Below the pieces are notes generated by a model that did not search any database, was not told the DNA's origin, and worked only from the letters and a program-made list of their open reading frames with translations. From Legionellales bacterium (GTDB lineage: Bacteria; Pseudomonadota; Gammaproteobacteria; Legionellales; Legionellaceae): a stretch of DNA of 8,032 bases. Positions 1-6,434 of the stretch are shown here, one piece after another. A program made the translations under genes and the position numbers. Within the stretch, counting starts at the first letter, position 1. Each line of letters begins with the position of its first letter. The stretch is from NCBI GenBank assembly GCA_020050955.1, contig JAGVJT010000058.1, forward strand, positions 1-8,032, given 5' to 3'.

Positions 1-13
1 AGCAATGCCAAAA

Positions 14-89
14 TGGCGTCCCCAAGGGGATTCGAACCCCTGTTACCGCCGTGAAAGGGCGATGTCCTAGGCCTCTAGACGATGGGGAC
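14..89 (-). tRNA. tRNA-Glu (anticodon TTC)
   Basis: Glutamate tRNA, 76 nt with the CCA end encoded in the DNA. The reverse complement starts GTCCCCATCGTCTAGAGG and ends in an acceptor strand GGGGAC followed by G and CCA; the anticodon arm is CGCCC-TTTCACG-GCGG and reads TTC. The T arm carries GGTTCGAATCC. It lies 26 nt downstream of tRNA-Ala on the same strand and is probably processed from the same transcript. Only 13 bases remain before the window edge, so its terminator is not visible. Confidence 0.97.
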
Positions 90-115
90 CTGGAACGTTA
101 AGTTATCCGCTTACT

Positions 116-191
<76 letters not shown>

Positions 192-209
192 TCAAAAAGA
201 GAACCGAAT

Positions 210-237
210 TCTATAAGACCATCCTTCGTACTGTCAA
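210..237 (-). promoter_or_regulatory. sigma-70 promoter of the tRNA-Ala/tRNA-Glu unit
   Basis: On the minus strand there is a perfect -35 TTGACA (232-237), a 16-base spacer and a -10 TATAGA (210-215). Transcription would start near position 203, leaving a leader of about 12 nt before tRNA-Ala. Strength and position fit a stable-RNA promoter. The discriminator (ATTCGG) is not notably GC-rich, so stringent control cannot be argued from it. Confidence 0.85.
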
Positions 238-304
238 GCTATTTTGTGTATATTTCTCTGCTTGTGTCGTTTTATTCAAAACCTTATAGCCCCCTCACAT
301 TCGT

Positions 305-358
305 TCGGGATGACGTAACGACAACGTCATAACCGTTCTCTTTTTCACGTCATCTCGA
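305..358. repeat. intergenic inverted-repeat element
   Basis: Within the 204-base gap 192-395 there is an imperfect inverted repeat: TCGGGATGACGT (305-316) against ACGTCATCTCGA (347-358), 11 of 12 positions complementary. A third copy of the core, ACGTCAT, sits at 324-330 and forms a perfect 7-bp hairpin with ATGACGT at 310-316. A further small hairpin, TCTCG/CGAGA, lies at 353-369. The wording (CATTCGTTCGGGATGACG, CGTCATCTCGA) resembles short dispersed palindromic repeats found in intergenic regions of many bacteria; that similarity is from memory. No T-tract follows, so a simple terminator role for the minus-strand gene ending at 396 is not supported. The rest of the gap shows nothing else. 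Confidence 0.4.
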
Positions 359-395
359 TCATAGCGAGAGATTGCCTCATTCTAGTCAACAATCA

Positions 396-860
396 CTATC
401 GAAGCGGATCTTCACTCACACTCACATGCACCATCTCAGCCGGCGTTAATGCTCGGTTATTTCCCTGAGCTTGGCAAGGGTATTTTTGTGTTAATCCAAG
501 CAGTGCCACTTCAGATACCGTCATGTTGTCTTTCTCACTCGAAGGGCTTGTTATCTGGTGATATGTCTCTTGAATCAAATGATTAAGCCTGGCTGCATTC
601 AATGGCGCATCCGCGGGCACACAAAAAAGGGCATGGCCTTGCTGTGCTGCAGACGCATTCACAAGCGTCAATGTTTCAACAATTGCCTCACTCGTTAAAT
701 TTAAAACATTGCGAGCCGAGCGCACCCACGTTTGCGCTTCTGGATCAGCTTTCATTTCCATTTTAGGAATATTGTTCGCAATATTCATGTATCGCTCAAT
801 GGTGTCAGCATAACTTGTTGTAACAAACATTGAACCTATCAATAAAAAAGATAATCGCAT
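396..860 (-). CDS. exported small protein, possibly Rap1a/Tai-like
   Basis: Predicted periplasmic protein of 154 residues. The N-terminus has a short signal peptide (hydrophobic LSFLLIGSMF then TTSYA before the mature start at Asp). The mature part is mostly helical and has two cysteines: one in FCVP and one in KYPC, about 49 residues apart. This FCxP...(30-50 residues)...PC layout recalls the Rap1a/Tai immunity-protein fold, in which the two cysteines form a disulfide; the match is by eye and weak. The start at 860 is preferred over the in-frame ATG at 866 because AAGG (867-870) sits 6 bases from the former and directly abuts the latter. It lies 51 bases downstream of the DUF2909 gene and could share its transcript. 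No toxin partner is visible, so an immunity role is not implied. Confidence 0.72.
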   Translation of the reverse strand: MRLSFLLIGSMFVTTSYADTIERYMNIANNIPKMEMKADPEAQTWVRSARNVLNLTSEAIVETLTLVNASAAQQGHALFCVPADAPLNAARLNHLIQETYHQITSPSSEKDNMTVSEVALLGLTQKYPCQAQGNNRALTPAEMVHVSVSEDPLR

Positions 861-866
861 GCTCAT

Positions 867-870
867 CCTT
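867..870 (-). promoter_or_regulatory. ribosome binding site deciding the start at 860
   Basis: AAGG on the minus strand. It touches the ATG at 866 with no spacer but is 6 bases from the ATG at 860, which therefore looks like the real start. Confidence 0.5.
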
Positions 871-911
871 ACTGTACATCATCCGAATAAATTTGCTTTA
901 TTGTTTCATGA

Positions 912-1115
912 CTAGACACCATGGGGTGTAAGCCAATGAAAATAGAAAGCTAGCAATAAAAAAAGAAACAAACTTAGCGATAACCCAATACGCCAGGTCA
1001 ACGCCTTAAGCGTACGTTTTGTTTCGCCCCCGTCTCGGATTAAAAAAACCAATCCACTGACAAGTGCACCTAAAATAACAAACATCATAAGAATGATGAA
1101 TAATTTCACAAACAT
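912..1115 (-). CDS. DUF2909 family twin-transmembrane protein
   Basis: Small inner-membrane protein of 67 residues with two hydrophobic helices (about 3-26 and 43-62) joined by a charged loop. The loop RDGGETKRTLKALTWRIG and the short HG-containing C-terminus match the DUF2909 (twin transmembrane) family as I know it. Its function is not established. Family members commonly sit beside SURF1 in oxidase clusters, usually between the subunit III gene and SURF1 and in the opposite direction, exactly as here, which ties it by context to cytochrome c oxidase biogenesis. A GGGAAG ribosome site lies 8 bases before the ATG. The start codon is only 34 bases from that of SURF1, so its promoter must lie inside the SURF1 coding region. 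Confidence 0.85.
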   Translation of the reverse strand: MFVKLFIILMMFVILGALVSGLVFLIRDGGETKRTLKALTWRIGLSLSLFLFLLLAFYFHWLTPHGV

Positions 1116-1116
1116 T

Positions 1117-1125
1117 TGCTATACT
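1117..1125 (+). promoter_or_regulatory. extended -10 promoter for the SURF1-ctaA-ctaB-sco run
   Basis: TGCTATACT is an extended -10 element (TGn plus TATACT, 5 of 6 to consensus). There is no good -35 at 17 bases upstream, as is usual for extended -10 promoters. Predicted start near 1132 gives an 18-base leader before SURF1. It lies immediately upstream of the DUF2909 start codon on the other strand. Confidence 0.5.
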
Positions 1126-1140
1126 TCCCTTTTTTATGAC

Positions 1141-1144
1141 AAGG
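1141..1144 (+). promoter_or_regulatory. ribosome binding site deciding the SURF1 start
   Basis: AAGG sits 5 bases before the ATG at 1150. The longer in-frame start at 1093 would put 19 extra residues with no family likeness in front and would begin upstream of the predicted promoter, so 1150 is chosen. Confidence 0.6.
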
Positions 1145-1149
1145 CACAC

Positions 1150-1869
1150 ATGACGGCTAGTGTAACTCGTTTTCGCTACACTTTCACGCCAAGCTTTCGC
1201 ATGATGATCCTCTCGTTACTTGGCATGATCATCTTCACATTGCTTGGCTTCTGGCAACTACACCGGGCAGCAGAGAAAAAATACATTATAAGCGCACAAC
1301 AACAAGCTCATCGTCAACTACCAACACATTGGTCTTACCATGCTTCATTACCACAACAACATGCACGCATCATTGTCGAGGGCCACTTTCTCAAGCAACT
1401 CTTTTTTCTTGATAATCAACATGAACAACATCAATTTGGTTATCATGTGATTTCACCTTTTATGTTGACCAATCAACATATCATTCTTGTCGATAGAGGC
1501 TGGGTTCAAGGAGAATTAACACGCACAAGCCTACCCATCATTGAAACGCCCAATCAACACATTGAATTGCAAGGAAGCGCATATTACCCATCATCAAAAC
1601 AATGGACATTAGGACAAGTATTTGAAAACAAAGAGCCTGGTATCGCCATCATGGAACGACTTGATACAAAACTTACGAGTCAATTTTTGCATAAATCGGT
1701 CTATCCGTTTATTATTCGCCTCGATAAAGATGCACCGCACGGCTATCAGCGTGTGTGGCGCATCATTAATATGCCACCAGAACGTCATTTAGCTTATGCA
1801 TTTCAATGGTTTGCGATGAGCTTGGTCGTTTTGATATTATTCATCACTTTAAATTTGAAGAAAAAATGA
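1150..1869 (+). CDS. SURF1 family cytochrome c oxidase assembly protein
   Basis: Inner-membrane protein of 239 residues that helps insert heme A into oxidase subunit I. Two membrane helices flank a periplasmic domain: about 17-35 and 218-236. Family motifs are clear: LGFWQLHRAAEKK (32-44), VDRGWVQ (114-120) and the C-terminal MPPERHLAYAFQW (208-220). Length is normal for bacterial SURF1 proteins. The gene opens the plus-strand assembly run and its TGA overlaps the ATG of the next gene (ATGA, 1866-1869), suggesting translational coupling. Location next to DUF2909 and before ctaA/ctaB is the standard proteobacterial order. Confidence 0.95.
   Translation: MTASVTRFRYTFTPSFRMMILSLLGMIIFTLLGFWQLHRAAEKKYIISAQQQAHRQLPTHWSYHASLPQQHARIIVEGHFLKQLFFLDNQHEQHQFGYHVISPFMLTNQHIILVDRGWVQGELTRTSLPIIETPNQHIELQGSAYYPSSKQWTLGQVFENKEPGIAIMERLDTKLTSQFLHKSVYPFIIRLDKDAPHGYQRVWRIINMPPERHLAYAFQWFAMSLVVLILFITLNLKKK
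1159..1187 (-). promoter_or_regulatory. weak candidate promoter of DUF2909 inside SURF1
   Basis: On the minus strand GTGAAA (1182-1187), a 17-base spacer and TACACT (1159-1164), each 4 of 6 to consensus. It would start transcription near 1152, giving a leader of about 37 bases before the DUF2909 ATG. A promoter is needed somewhere here, but this one is weak. Confidence 0.25.
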
Positions 1870-2411
1870 AACAGACTCGACATAAATTCATACTATTTTG
1901 CTTGGTTCTTTTGTTTATCCTGCCAGGATTATCTGCTTACTTGTTCTATATGAATCCTCAATGGCTTAATCATACCACAACAAACAAAGGGCATTTTTTA
2001 AATCCCCCTGCACGTGGTCCCGTTTTAGGCAACAAAGAAACGTGGCAAATTATTTTGTGGAGCCCAAACGGATGTGATGCGCAATGCATGAAAAAACTCG
2101 AAGAAATTGCACGCGTAAGACTTGCCCTTGGTCGACGATTTTATGATGTTGAACTTTGGTTACTTATGTCGGACACCGCGACCTCTCTACCTTCATCCAT
2201 GCAAGAAGTATTGAAGAAAAATATGATTTTTTGGCAGAAGCTTCCCGCCCCTCAAGCAGGAAAAACATCATTTTCTGGCCAAAAAACAACTATCTTCATT
2301 GCAAACCCAACACATTACCTCGTTCTTGAATATCATGATAACAGCGAACCCAATGATATTTTTTACGATATCAAACATCTATTAACCACCACCGTTAAAG
2401 CAGGTAGCTAA
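1866..2411 (+). CDS. membrane-anchored CxxxC protein of the oxidase assembly operon
   Basis: Protein of 181 residues with one N-terminal membrane helix (about 8-29) and a periplasmic domain. After the strand WQIILWSP comes NGCDAQC, with Cys70 and Cys74 in a CxxxC arrangement, then a helix rich in charged residues (KKLEEIARVRLALGRR). This resembles the thioredoxin-like fold of Sco proteins, and uncharacterised proteins of this type are often found between SURF1 and ctaA in gammaproteobacteria. A role in copper delivery or in keeping CuA-site thiols reduced is inference from fold and context. The Sco histidine cannot be assigned with certainty. The start overlaps the SURF1 stop by 4 bases and is followed by ctaA after 2 bases. 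Starting at 1806 instead would bury the start inside SURF1 without a ribosome site. Confidence 0.85.
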   Translation: MKQTRHKFILFCLVLLFILPGLSAYLFYMNPQWLNHTTTNKGHFLNPPARGPVLGNKETWQIILWSPNGCDAQCMKKLEEIARVRLALGRRFYDVELWLLMSDTATSLPSSMQEVLKKNMIFWQKLPAPQAGKTSFSGQKTTIFIANPTHYLVLEYHDNSEPNDIFYDIKHLLTTTVKAGS

Positions 2412-2413
2412 AC

Positions 2414-3523
2414 ATGCGACTACGTTTATTACGCCATGGCACCACTTGTGCCATTTTGCTCGCCATCTTCGTTGTGATGCTTGGGGCTTATACACGATTA
2501 ACCGACGCAGGATCGGGTTGTCCTGATTGGCCTGGTTGTTATGGCAAAATGGTGCTACCACATGCGAAATCAGCGCTACAGGAAGCCCAGCTTATTTATC
2601 CTGAAAATGTCATTGAAGAAAACAAAGCATGGACTGAAATGGCGCACCGCTATGCTGCAGGCACCTTGGCCATGCTCATCGTTGGCATAACCATCTTGTT
2701 TTACACTTCAAATCGTCAAAAATCCCCCTTACGTCGACGTCGCGATAAATATTGGAAGATACAATCAAGTAACGATGCTAATTTTCTGGAAACGCCTTCA
2801 CTCTCATCTCGTACATCACCAACAACATGGTCGATTTTACCAGCATTACTGGTAGGTCTTATCACTTTTCAAGCCGCGTTAGGTATGTGGACAGTAACAC
2901 TCAAATTATTACCAATTGTTGTCATGGGGCATTTGCTAGGCGGCATCACAATTTTTGCAACACTTTGTTATTTCAGATGGCAATTAAGTGCCATACAACC
3001 TCTTGCTCACCCTCATTGGTGTCGATACGCAACACTTGGCATTGTGATTGTTTTTCTTCAGATTGCACTCGGTGGATGGGTCAGTTCAAACTATGCAGGA
3101 ATTGCGTGCATTAGTTTTCCTCGTTGTAATAGCGAGTGGTTACCTCATTTTTCATGGATAAAAGCGTTTAATGTTTTTTCATCCCTTGGCCTTAATTATC
3201 AAGGAGGATTACTCGATAACGCTGCTCGCGTCACCATTCAATGGGTTCATCGACTTGGTGCTTTAGTAACATTTATGTATTTAGTTATCTTCTCAAACAT
3301 CATATTACTGCGTATCTCTACACGCAGTATCCGCCTCATCGCGATGCTCATTTTGTTACTTGTCGTGATACAAGTTACACTCGGTGTACTCAATGTTGTA
3401 TACTTACTCCCTCTTAGCGTTGCAGTTGCACACAATGGCATCGCAGCACTACTGTTAGGAGCGACCGCCAGCTTGCGCTACTTACTTTCCAAAAAGGGAA
3501 CCTCGTATGACAACGTGCGCTAA
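2414..3523 (+). CDS. ctaA: heme A synthase (CtaA/COX15)
   Basis: Integral membrane enzyme of 369 residues that oxidises the C8 methyl of heme O to a formyl group, giving heme A for the aa3 oxidase. About eight membrane helices form two four-helix halves. Key residues: [19 protein letters not shown] (24-42) with Cys36 and Cys42 in the first external loop; Glu75 and His78 in EMAHR; His173 in VMGHLLGG; Cys232 and Cys238 in the matching second-half loop after [10 protein letters not shown]; His279 in QWVHRLG; and His340 in AVAHNG. Thus both cysteine pairs and all four heme-ligand histidines are present. Odd point: between helices 2 and 3 there is a long, very basic hydrophilic loop (about 101-138, including LRRRRDKYW), longer than I expect. 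Its stop lies 17 bases inside ctaB. Confidence 0.96.
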   Translation: MRLRLLRHGTTCAILLAIFVVMLGAYTRLTDAGSGCPDWPGCYGKMVLPHAKSALQEAQLIYPENVIEENKAWTEMAHRYAAGTLAMLIVGITILFYTSNRQKSPLRRRRDKYWKIQSSNDANFLETPSLSSRTSPTTWSILPALLVGLITFQAALGMWTVTLKLLPIVVMGHLLGGITIFATLCYFRWQLSAIQPLAHPHWCRYATLGIVIVFLQIALGGWVSSNYAGIACISFPRCNSEWLPHFSWIKAFNVFSSLGLNYQGGLLDNAARVTIQWVHRLGALVTFMYLVIFSNIILLRISTRSIRLIAMLILLLVVIQVTLGVLNVVYLLPLSVAVAHNGIAALLLGATASLRYLLSKKGTSYDNVR

Positions 3524-4397
3524 ACACCATACGCCGTCAGCTATTTGTTGGCGCGATTACCTTGAATTGTGTAAGCCACGTGTTGTTGCTTTGATGCTTT
3601 TAACCGTTTTAGTCGGCATGTACCTTGCGGTTCCCGGCTGGGTTCCTATATCTATCGTGCTCACAAGCCTTTTAGGTATCGGGCTTTGTGCGGCCAGTGC
3701 GGCAGCCATTAACCATTCTGTGGATAAACGTATTGATACATTAATGGCACGCACTCAAGCTCGACCCGTTGCGCATGGGCGAGTTTCGGTTAAACAAGCG
3801 TTGTTATTTGCATGCATCATGGGTATCGCAGGGCTCAGCATGCTTGCTTATTTTGTCAACACGCTCACAGCAGTACTAACGTTTTTATCCATTATTGGCT
3901 ATGCAGGCATCTATACCGGCTACTTAAAACGCGCAACCCCTCAAAACATCGTCATTGGTGGCCTAGCAGGAGCGGCTCCACCGCTTTTAGGATGGACTGC
4001 GGTCACAAACCATCTTGACCCACAAGCTTTGCTCCTTGTGCTTATTATTTTCACTTGGACACCGCCTCACTTTTGGGCATTAGCCATCTATCGATTAGAC
4101 GAATATCAGCATGCAAAAATCCCCATGCTCCCAGTTACGCATGGCATCTCTTACACAAAGCTACAAATTTTGTTATATACCATCTTATTGATTCTTGTGA
4201 GTTTTTTACCTGTTATTATCGGCATGTGCGGCTTATGGTATTTGTTAAGTGTTATCGCGCTAAACACACGATTTTTATATTGGGTGATCAAACTGTATCG
4301 TGTCGAAAGCCCACGTGTTGCACTCCAAACATTCCGATACTCCATCACCTACCTCATGCTTCTTTTTGCTGCACTTTTGTGCGATCACTATTTATAA
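3507..4397 (+). CDS. ctaB: protoheme IX farnesyltransferase (heme O synthase, CtaB/CyoE)
   Basis: Membrane prenyltransferase of 296 residues that adds a farnesyl group to heme B, making heme O, the substrate of CtaA. It has about nine membrane helices. The first catalytic motif is [19 protein letters not shown] (69-87) with Asp73 and Asp77, which bind Mg-diphosphate, and the second is [15 protein letters not shown] (195-209). [13 protein letters not shown] near the start and the C-terminal [15 protein letters not shown] are also family-typical. Length is standard. AAGGGAA (3494-3500) lies 6 bases before the ATG, inside the end of ctaA; the 17-base overlap points to coupled translation of the two heme enzymes. 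The alternative name cyoE belongs to the quinol oxidase cluster; the SURF1/ctaA context favours ctaB. Confidence 0.96.
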   Translation: MTTCAKHHTPSAICWRDYLELCKPRVVALMLLTVLVGMYLAVPGWVPISIVLTSLLGIGLCAASAAAINHSVDKRIDTLMARTQARPVAHGRVSVKQALLFACIMGIAGLSMLAYFVNTLTAVLTFLSIIGYAGIYTGYLKRATPQNIVIGGLAGAAPPLLGWTAVTNHLDPQALLLVLIIFTWTPPHFWALAIYRLDEYQHAKIPMLPVTHGISYTKLQILLYTILLILVSFLPVIIGMCGLWYLLSVIALNTRFLYWVIKLYRVESPRVALQTFRYSITYLMLLFAALLCDHYL

Positions 4398-4408
4398 AAG
4401 GCACTATT

Positions 4409-5044
4409 ATGCATTCTCAAGCTCGTCGAATCGCGTATTTTTTTATTATTCTAGCCCTCATCACCGCGTGCTTTGTCATGATCAAACCATCCTTGTTACA
4501 TCGAGGGATTGATAAAACACAATTTCACGGTACCTTACTTGATAAACCTCGCACCATTTTACCGTTCTCGTTAATCAGCACCCAAGATACCCCCTTTGAT
4601 CTCAAAAGCTTACAAGGGCAATGGACCATGATGTTTTTTGGCTTTACACATTGCGGCTCAATTTGTCCAACAACCATGGCAACGCTTGGAAAAATGTATC
4701 GCTTACTGGAAACGCAACATGTTTCTCCATTGCCTCATGTTGTCATGATTTCGATTGATCCAAAACATGATAGTCTTAAGACACTCAAACAATATGTCAA
4801 AGGTTTTCATCCTTCATTTGAAGGTGCAAGAGGTCATACTGCTGCAACAGAGCAACTCACAAAAGAACTTGGTATCGCCTATGCTGTTATTGAACGTGAC
4901 ACAACAGCTAGTCACCATTACGACAATATTGAACATTCAGGTGCAATCATGTTATTTAATCCTCAAGGAAACCTTGTTGCATTTTTTACATCACCCCATC
5001 ATGCCGACACACTCGCACATGATTATCATTTATTAGTTGATTAA
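4409..5044 (+). CDS. SCO1/SenC family copper chaperone
   Basis: Protein of 211 residues with a thioredoxin-like domain that supplies copper to, or reduces the cysteines of, the CuA site in oxidase subunit II. After WTMMFFGFTHCGSICPTT come Cys82 and Cys86 (CxxxC), and the third copper ligand is His176 in EHSG; MISIDPKHDS (113-122) is the family's conserved strand and DPxxD segment. The N-terminus is a single hydrophobic segment (about 9-25). It contains ITAC (18-21), which fits a lipobox, so the protein may be a lipoprotein rather than helix-anchored. AAAGG (4397-4401) is 7 bases before the chosen ATG. The frame is open upstream to 4055, but that part lies within ctaB and has no family likeness. 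It is 11 bases downstream of ctaB. Confidence 0.94.
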   Translation: MHSQARRIAYFFIILALITACFVMIKPSLLHRGIDKTQFHGTLLDKPRTILPFSLISTQDTPFDLKSLQGQWTMMFFGFTHCGSICPTTMATLGKMYRLLETQHVSPLPHVVMISIDPKHDSLKTLKQYVKGFHPSFEGARGHTAATEQLTKELGIAYAVIERDTTASHHYDNIEHSGAIMLFNPQGNLVAFFTSPHHADTLAHDYHLLVD

Positions 5045-5052
5045 CTGTTTTT

Positions 5053-5057
5053 AAGGA
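5053..5057 (+). promoter_or_regulatory. widely spaced ribosome binding site of rimK
   Basis: AAGGA is the only Shine-Dalgarno-like sequence in the 24-base sco-rimK gap. It stands 11 bases before the ATG at 5069, longer than the usual 5-9, which may lower translation. Confidence 0.45.
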
Positions 5058-5068
5058 ATCGTTTTACC

Positions 5069-5977
5069 ATGAAAATTGCAATTCTTGCGACCAATGCTGG
5101 CCTTTATTCACACAAACGCTTAATTGCAGCCGGAGAAGAAGCAGGACACGAAATGCATGTTATTAACCCTTTGCTCTGTTACATGAATGTTGCCGCCTCA
5201 TCACCGAATATCCATTACCGTGGTGGCGTTGCGTTGCCTCAATTTGATGCTGTCATTCCACGCATTGGTGCCTCCAATACTTTTTATGGTACTGCTGTGC
5301 TACGCCATTTTGAAACCATGGGAATTTATACATTAAATGAATCGATTGCCATTTCTCGATCGCGTGATAAATTTCGTTCATTGCAACTTCTAGCCCGCAA
5401 AGGCATTCCAATGCCTTTGACAAGCTTTGCTCAATCACCAGATGATACAGAGGATCTCATTCGAATGGTCGGTGGCGCACCGCTGGTTATTAAATTACTA
5501 GAGGGCACACAAGGTAAAGGTGTCGTGCTTGCCGACAGCCATCAATCTGCTGTCAGCATTATTAACGCATTCAAAGAAATGCATGCCAATATTCTTGTGC
5601 AAGAATTTATCAAAGAATCTCATGGCATTGATATTCGCTGTCTTGTGATTGGTGATAAAGTCGTCGCCTCCATTAAGCGTCAAGCAAAAGAAGGTGAATT
5701 TCGTGCTAATGTACACCAAGGTGGAAAAGCAATGAAAGTGAAGCTCTCACCTCAAGAACGCATGATTGCCATCGCCTCAGCAAAAGCAATGGGACTCAAA
5801 GTAGCAGGCGTTGATCTTATCCGCTCCAATAATGGACCCTTAGTTCTTGAAATCAATTCTTCTCCTGGACTAGAAGGCATTGAAAAAACAACGCAAGTTA
5901 ATATTGCAAGTAAGATCATTCAATACATTGAAAAAAATGCATGTCCATTGAGTACAAATAAACGTTTTCAAGGTTAA
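5069..5977 (+). CDS. rimK: ribosomal protein S6--L-glutamate ligase RimK
   Basis: ATP-grasp enzyme of 302 residues that adds glutamate residues to the C-terminus of ribosomal protein S6. It matches Escherichia coli RimK (300 residues) over its whole length. The N-terminal domain (1-95) has MKIAILATN and the [19 protein letters not shown] segment. The ATP-grasp core has Lys101 and Lys142 for ATP, the Gly-rich loop EGTQGKGVV (145-153), the strand VQEFI (177-181) with hinge residues, [19 protein letters not shown] (201-219) and the metal site with Asp249, Glu261 and Asn263 ([13 protein letters not shown]). Its place at the end of the oxidase assembly run is not functionally obvious; it is probably read through from sco, as no terminator separates them. 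The frequent companion rimB (retropepsin-like protease) is absent here. Confidence 0.96.
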   Translation: MKIAILATNAGLYSHKRLIAAGEEAGHEMHVINPLLCYMNVAASSPNIHYRGGVALPQFDAVIPRIGASNTFYGTAVLRHFETMGIYTLNESIAISRSRDKFRSLQLLARKGIPMPLTSFAQSPDDTEDLIRMVGGAPLVIKLLEGTQGKGVVLADSHQSAVSIINAFKEMHANILVQEFIKESHGIDIRCLVIGDKVVASIKRQAKEGEFRANVHQGGKAMKVKLSPQERMIAIASAKAMGLKVAGVDLIRSNNGPLVLEINSSPGLEGIEKTTQVNIASKIIQYIEKNACPLSTNKRFQG

Positions 5978-6003
5978 CACTTGTTTGAGCACATAAGCGT
6001 TAA
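5974..6003. terminator. weak hairpin between convergent genes
   Basis: TTAACACTT (5974-5982) and AAGCGTTAA (5995-6003) form a 9-bp stem with a 12-base loop, interrupted by one A-C mismatch in the plus-strand RNA that becomes a G-U pair in the minus-strand RNA. The stem includes both the rimK stop codon and the stop of the opposing gene. There is no clear U-run on either side, so termination here is only possible. Confidence 0.25.
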
Positions 6004-6365
6004 AACCCACTGCCTCCTCTAAGCGACAGACTCGCGCTCACTTCGTCACGAGGGGAAGCCTTGCTTATTAAATTGTCTAATGCTTGTTCCAAAGGACGCA
6101 TTTCTGCCTCGCTTATACGGTGAGCTTTTAATTCTGACTTGCACGAAAACCACGACGCATAAGCATTATTCAATTTATTCACCATCCCCACATCTGCAAT
6201 GGTAAGTTCTGCTACCACACACGCAGACGTGAAACGATTCCAGACCATCCCTTCTGTGCTTTCAAGTCCGCGAGAAGCAAGAAGGCTTGCAATACGATCA
6301 ATTTCCTGATTAAGCATTGCAAAAAGCGATGCTCTGTGTTCTTTTTTTTGCTGTATTTGATCCAT
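6000..6365 (-). CDS. uncharacterised 121-residue protein downstream of the cyclase-like gene
   Basis: I do not recognise this protein. It has no signal peptide or membrane helix and looks soluble and largely helical: a charged N-terminus (DQIQQKKEHR), a likely amphipathic helix with MLNQEIDRIASLLASRG (17-33), a central part with Trp and Cys (VWNRFTSACVV; ASWFSCKSE), a second acidic helix (EAEMRPLEQALDNLIS) and a short Ser/Gly tail ending LRGGSGF. GAGGAA (6371-6376) lies 5 bases from the ATG, a strong ribosome site. It lies 69 bases downstream of the cyclase-like gene on the same strand and may be co-transcribed or use its own promoter. Its small size and place would fit a chaperone, an antidote or a second effector, but nothing in the sequence decides. 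Confidence 0.75.
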   Translation of the reverse strand: MDQIQQKKEHRASLFAMLNQEIDRIASLLASRGLESTEGMVWNRFTSACVVAELTIADVGMVNKLNNAYASWFSCKSELKAHRISEAEMRPLEQALDNLISKASPRDEVSASLSLRGGSGF

Positions 6366-6389
6366 GGTTATTCCTCATCAACATCAATT

Positions 6390-6426
6390 ATTACATAAAA
6401 ATAACACGTATCGCTCAAAATACCAA
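6390..6426 (-). promoter_or_regulatory. candidate promoter of the 121-residue gene
   Basis: The 69-base gap is AT-rich on its downstream side and contains two overlapping minus-strand candidates, both with 17-base spacers: TTGGTA (6421-6426) with TATTTT (6398-6403), and TTGAGC (6413-6418) with TGTAAT (6390-6395). Each box matches consensus at only 4 positions of 6. A direct repeat TTGATG-TTGATG follows, just before the ribosome site. Confidence 0.3.
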
Positions 6427-6434
6427 CTCATTCA

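Noticed and set aside
192..395. Integration site next to the tRNA genes
   Set aside because: No integrase gene and no direct repeat of a tRNA 3' end is present in the window.
1806..1865. Longer start for the CxxxC protein
   Set aside because: It overlaps the conserved end of SURF1 and would hide the membrane anchor behind a polar stretch; the ATGA overlap at 1866 is the natural start.
2827..3114. 95-residue plus-strand frame inside ctaA
   Set aside because: Shadow of ctaA, which is well supported by its heme-ligand residues.
4055..4408. 118-residue N-terminal extension of the Sco frame
   Set aside because: It lies wholly within ctaB in another frame, and the Sco signal segment and ribosome site point to the ATG at 4409.
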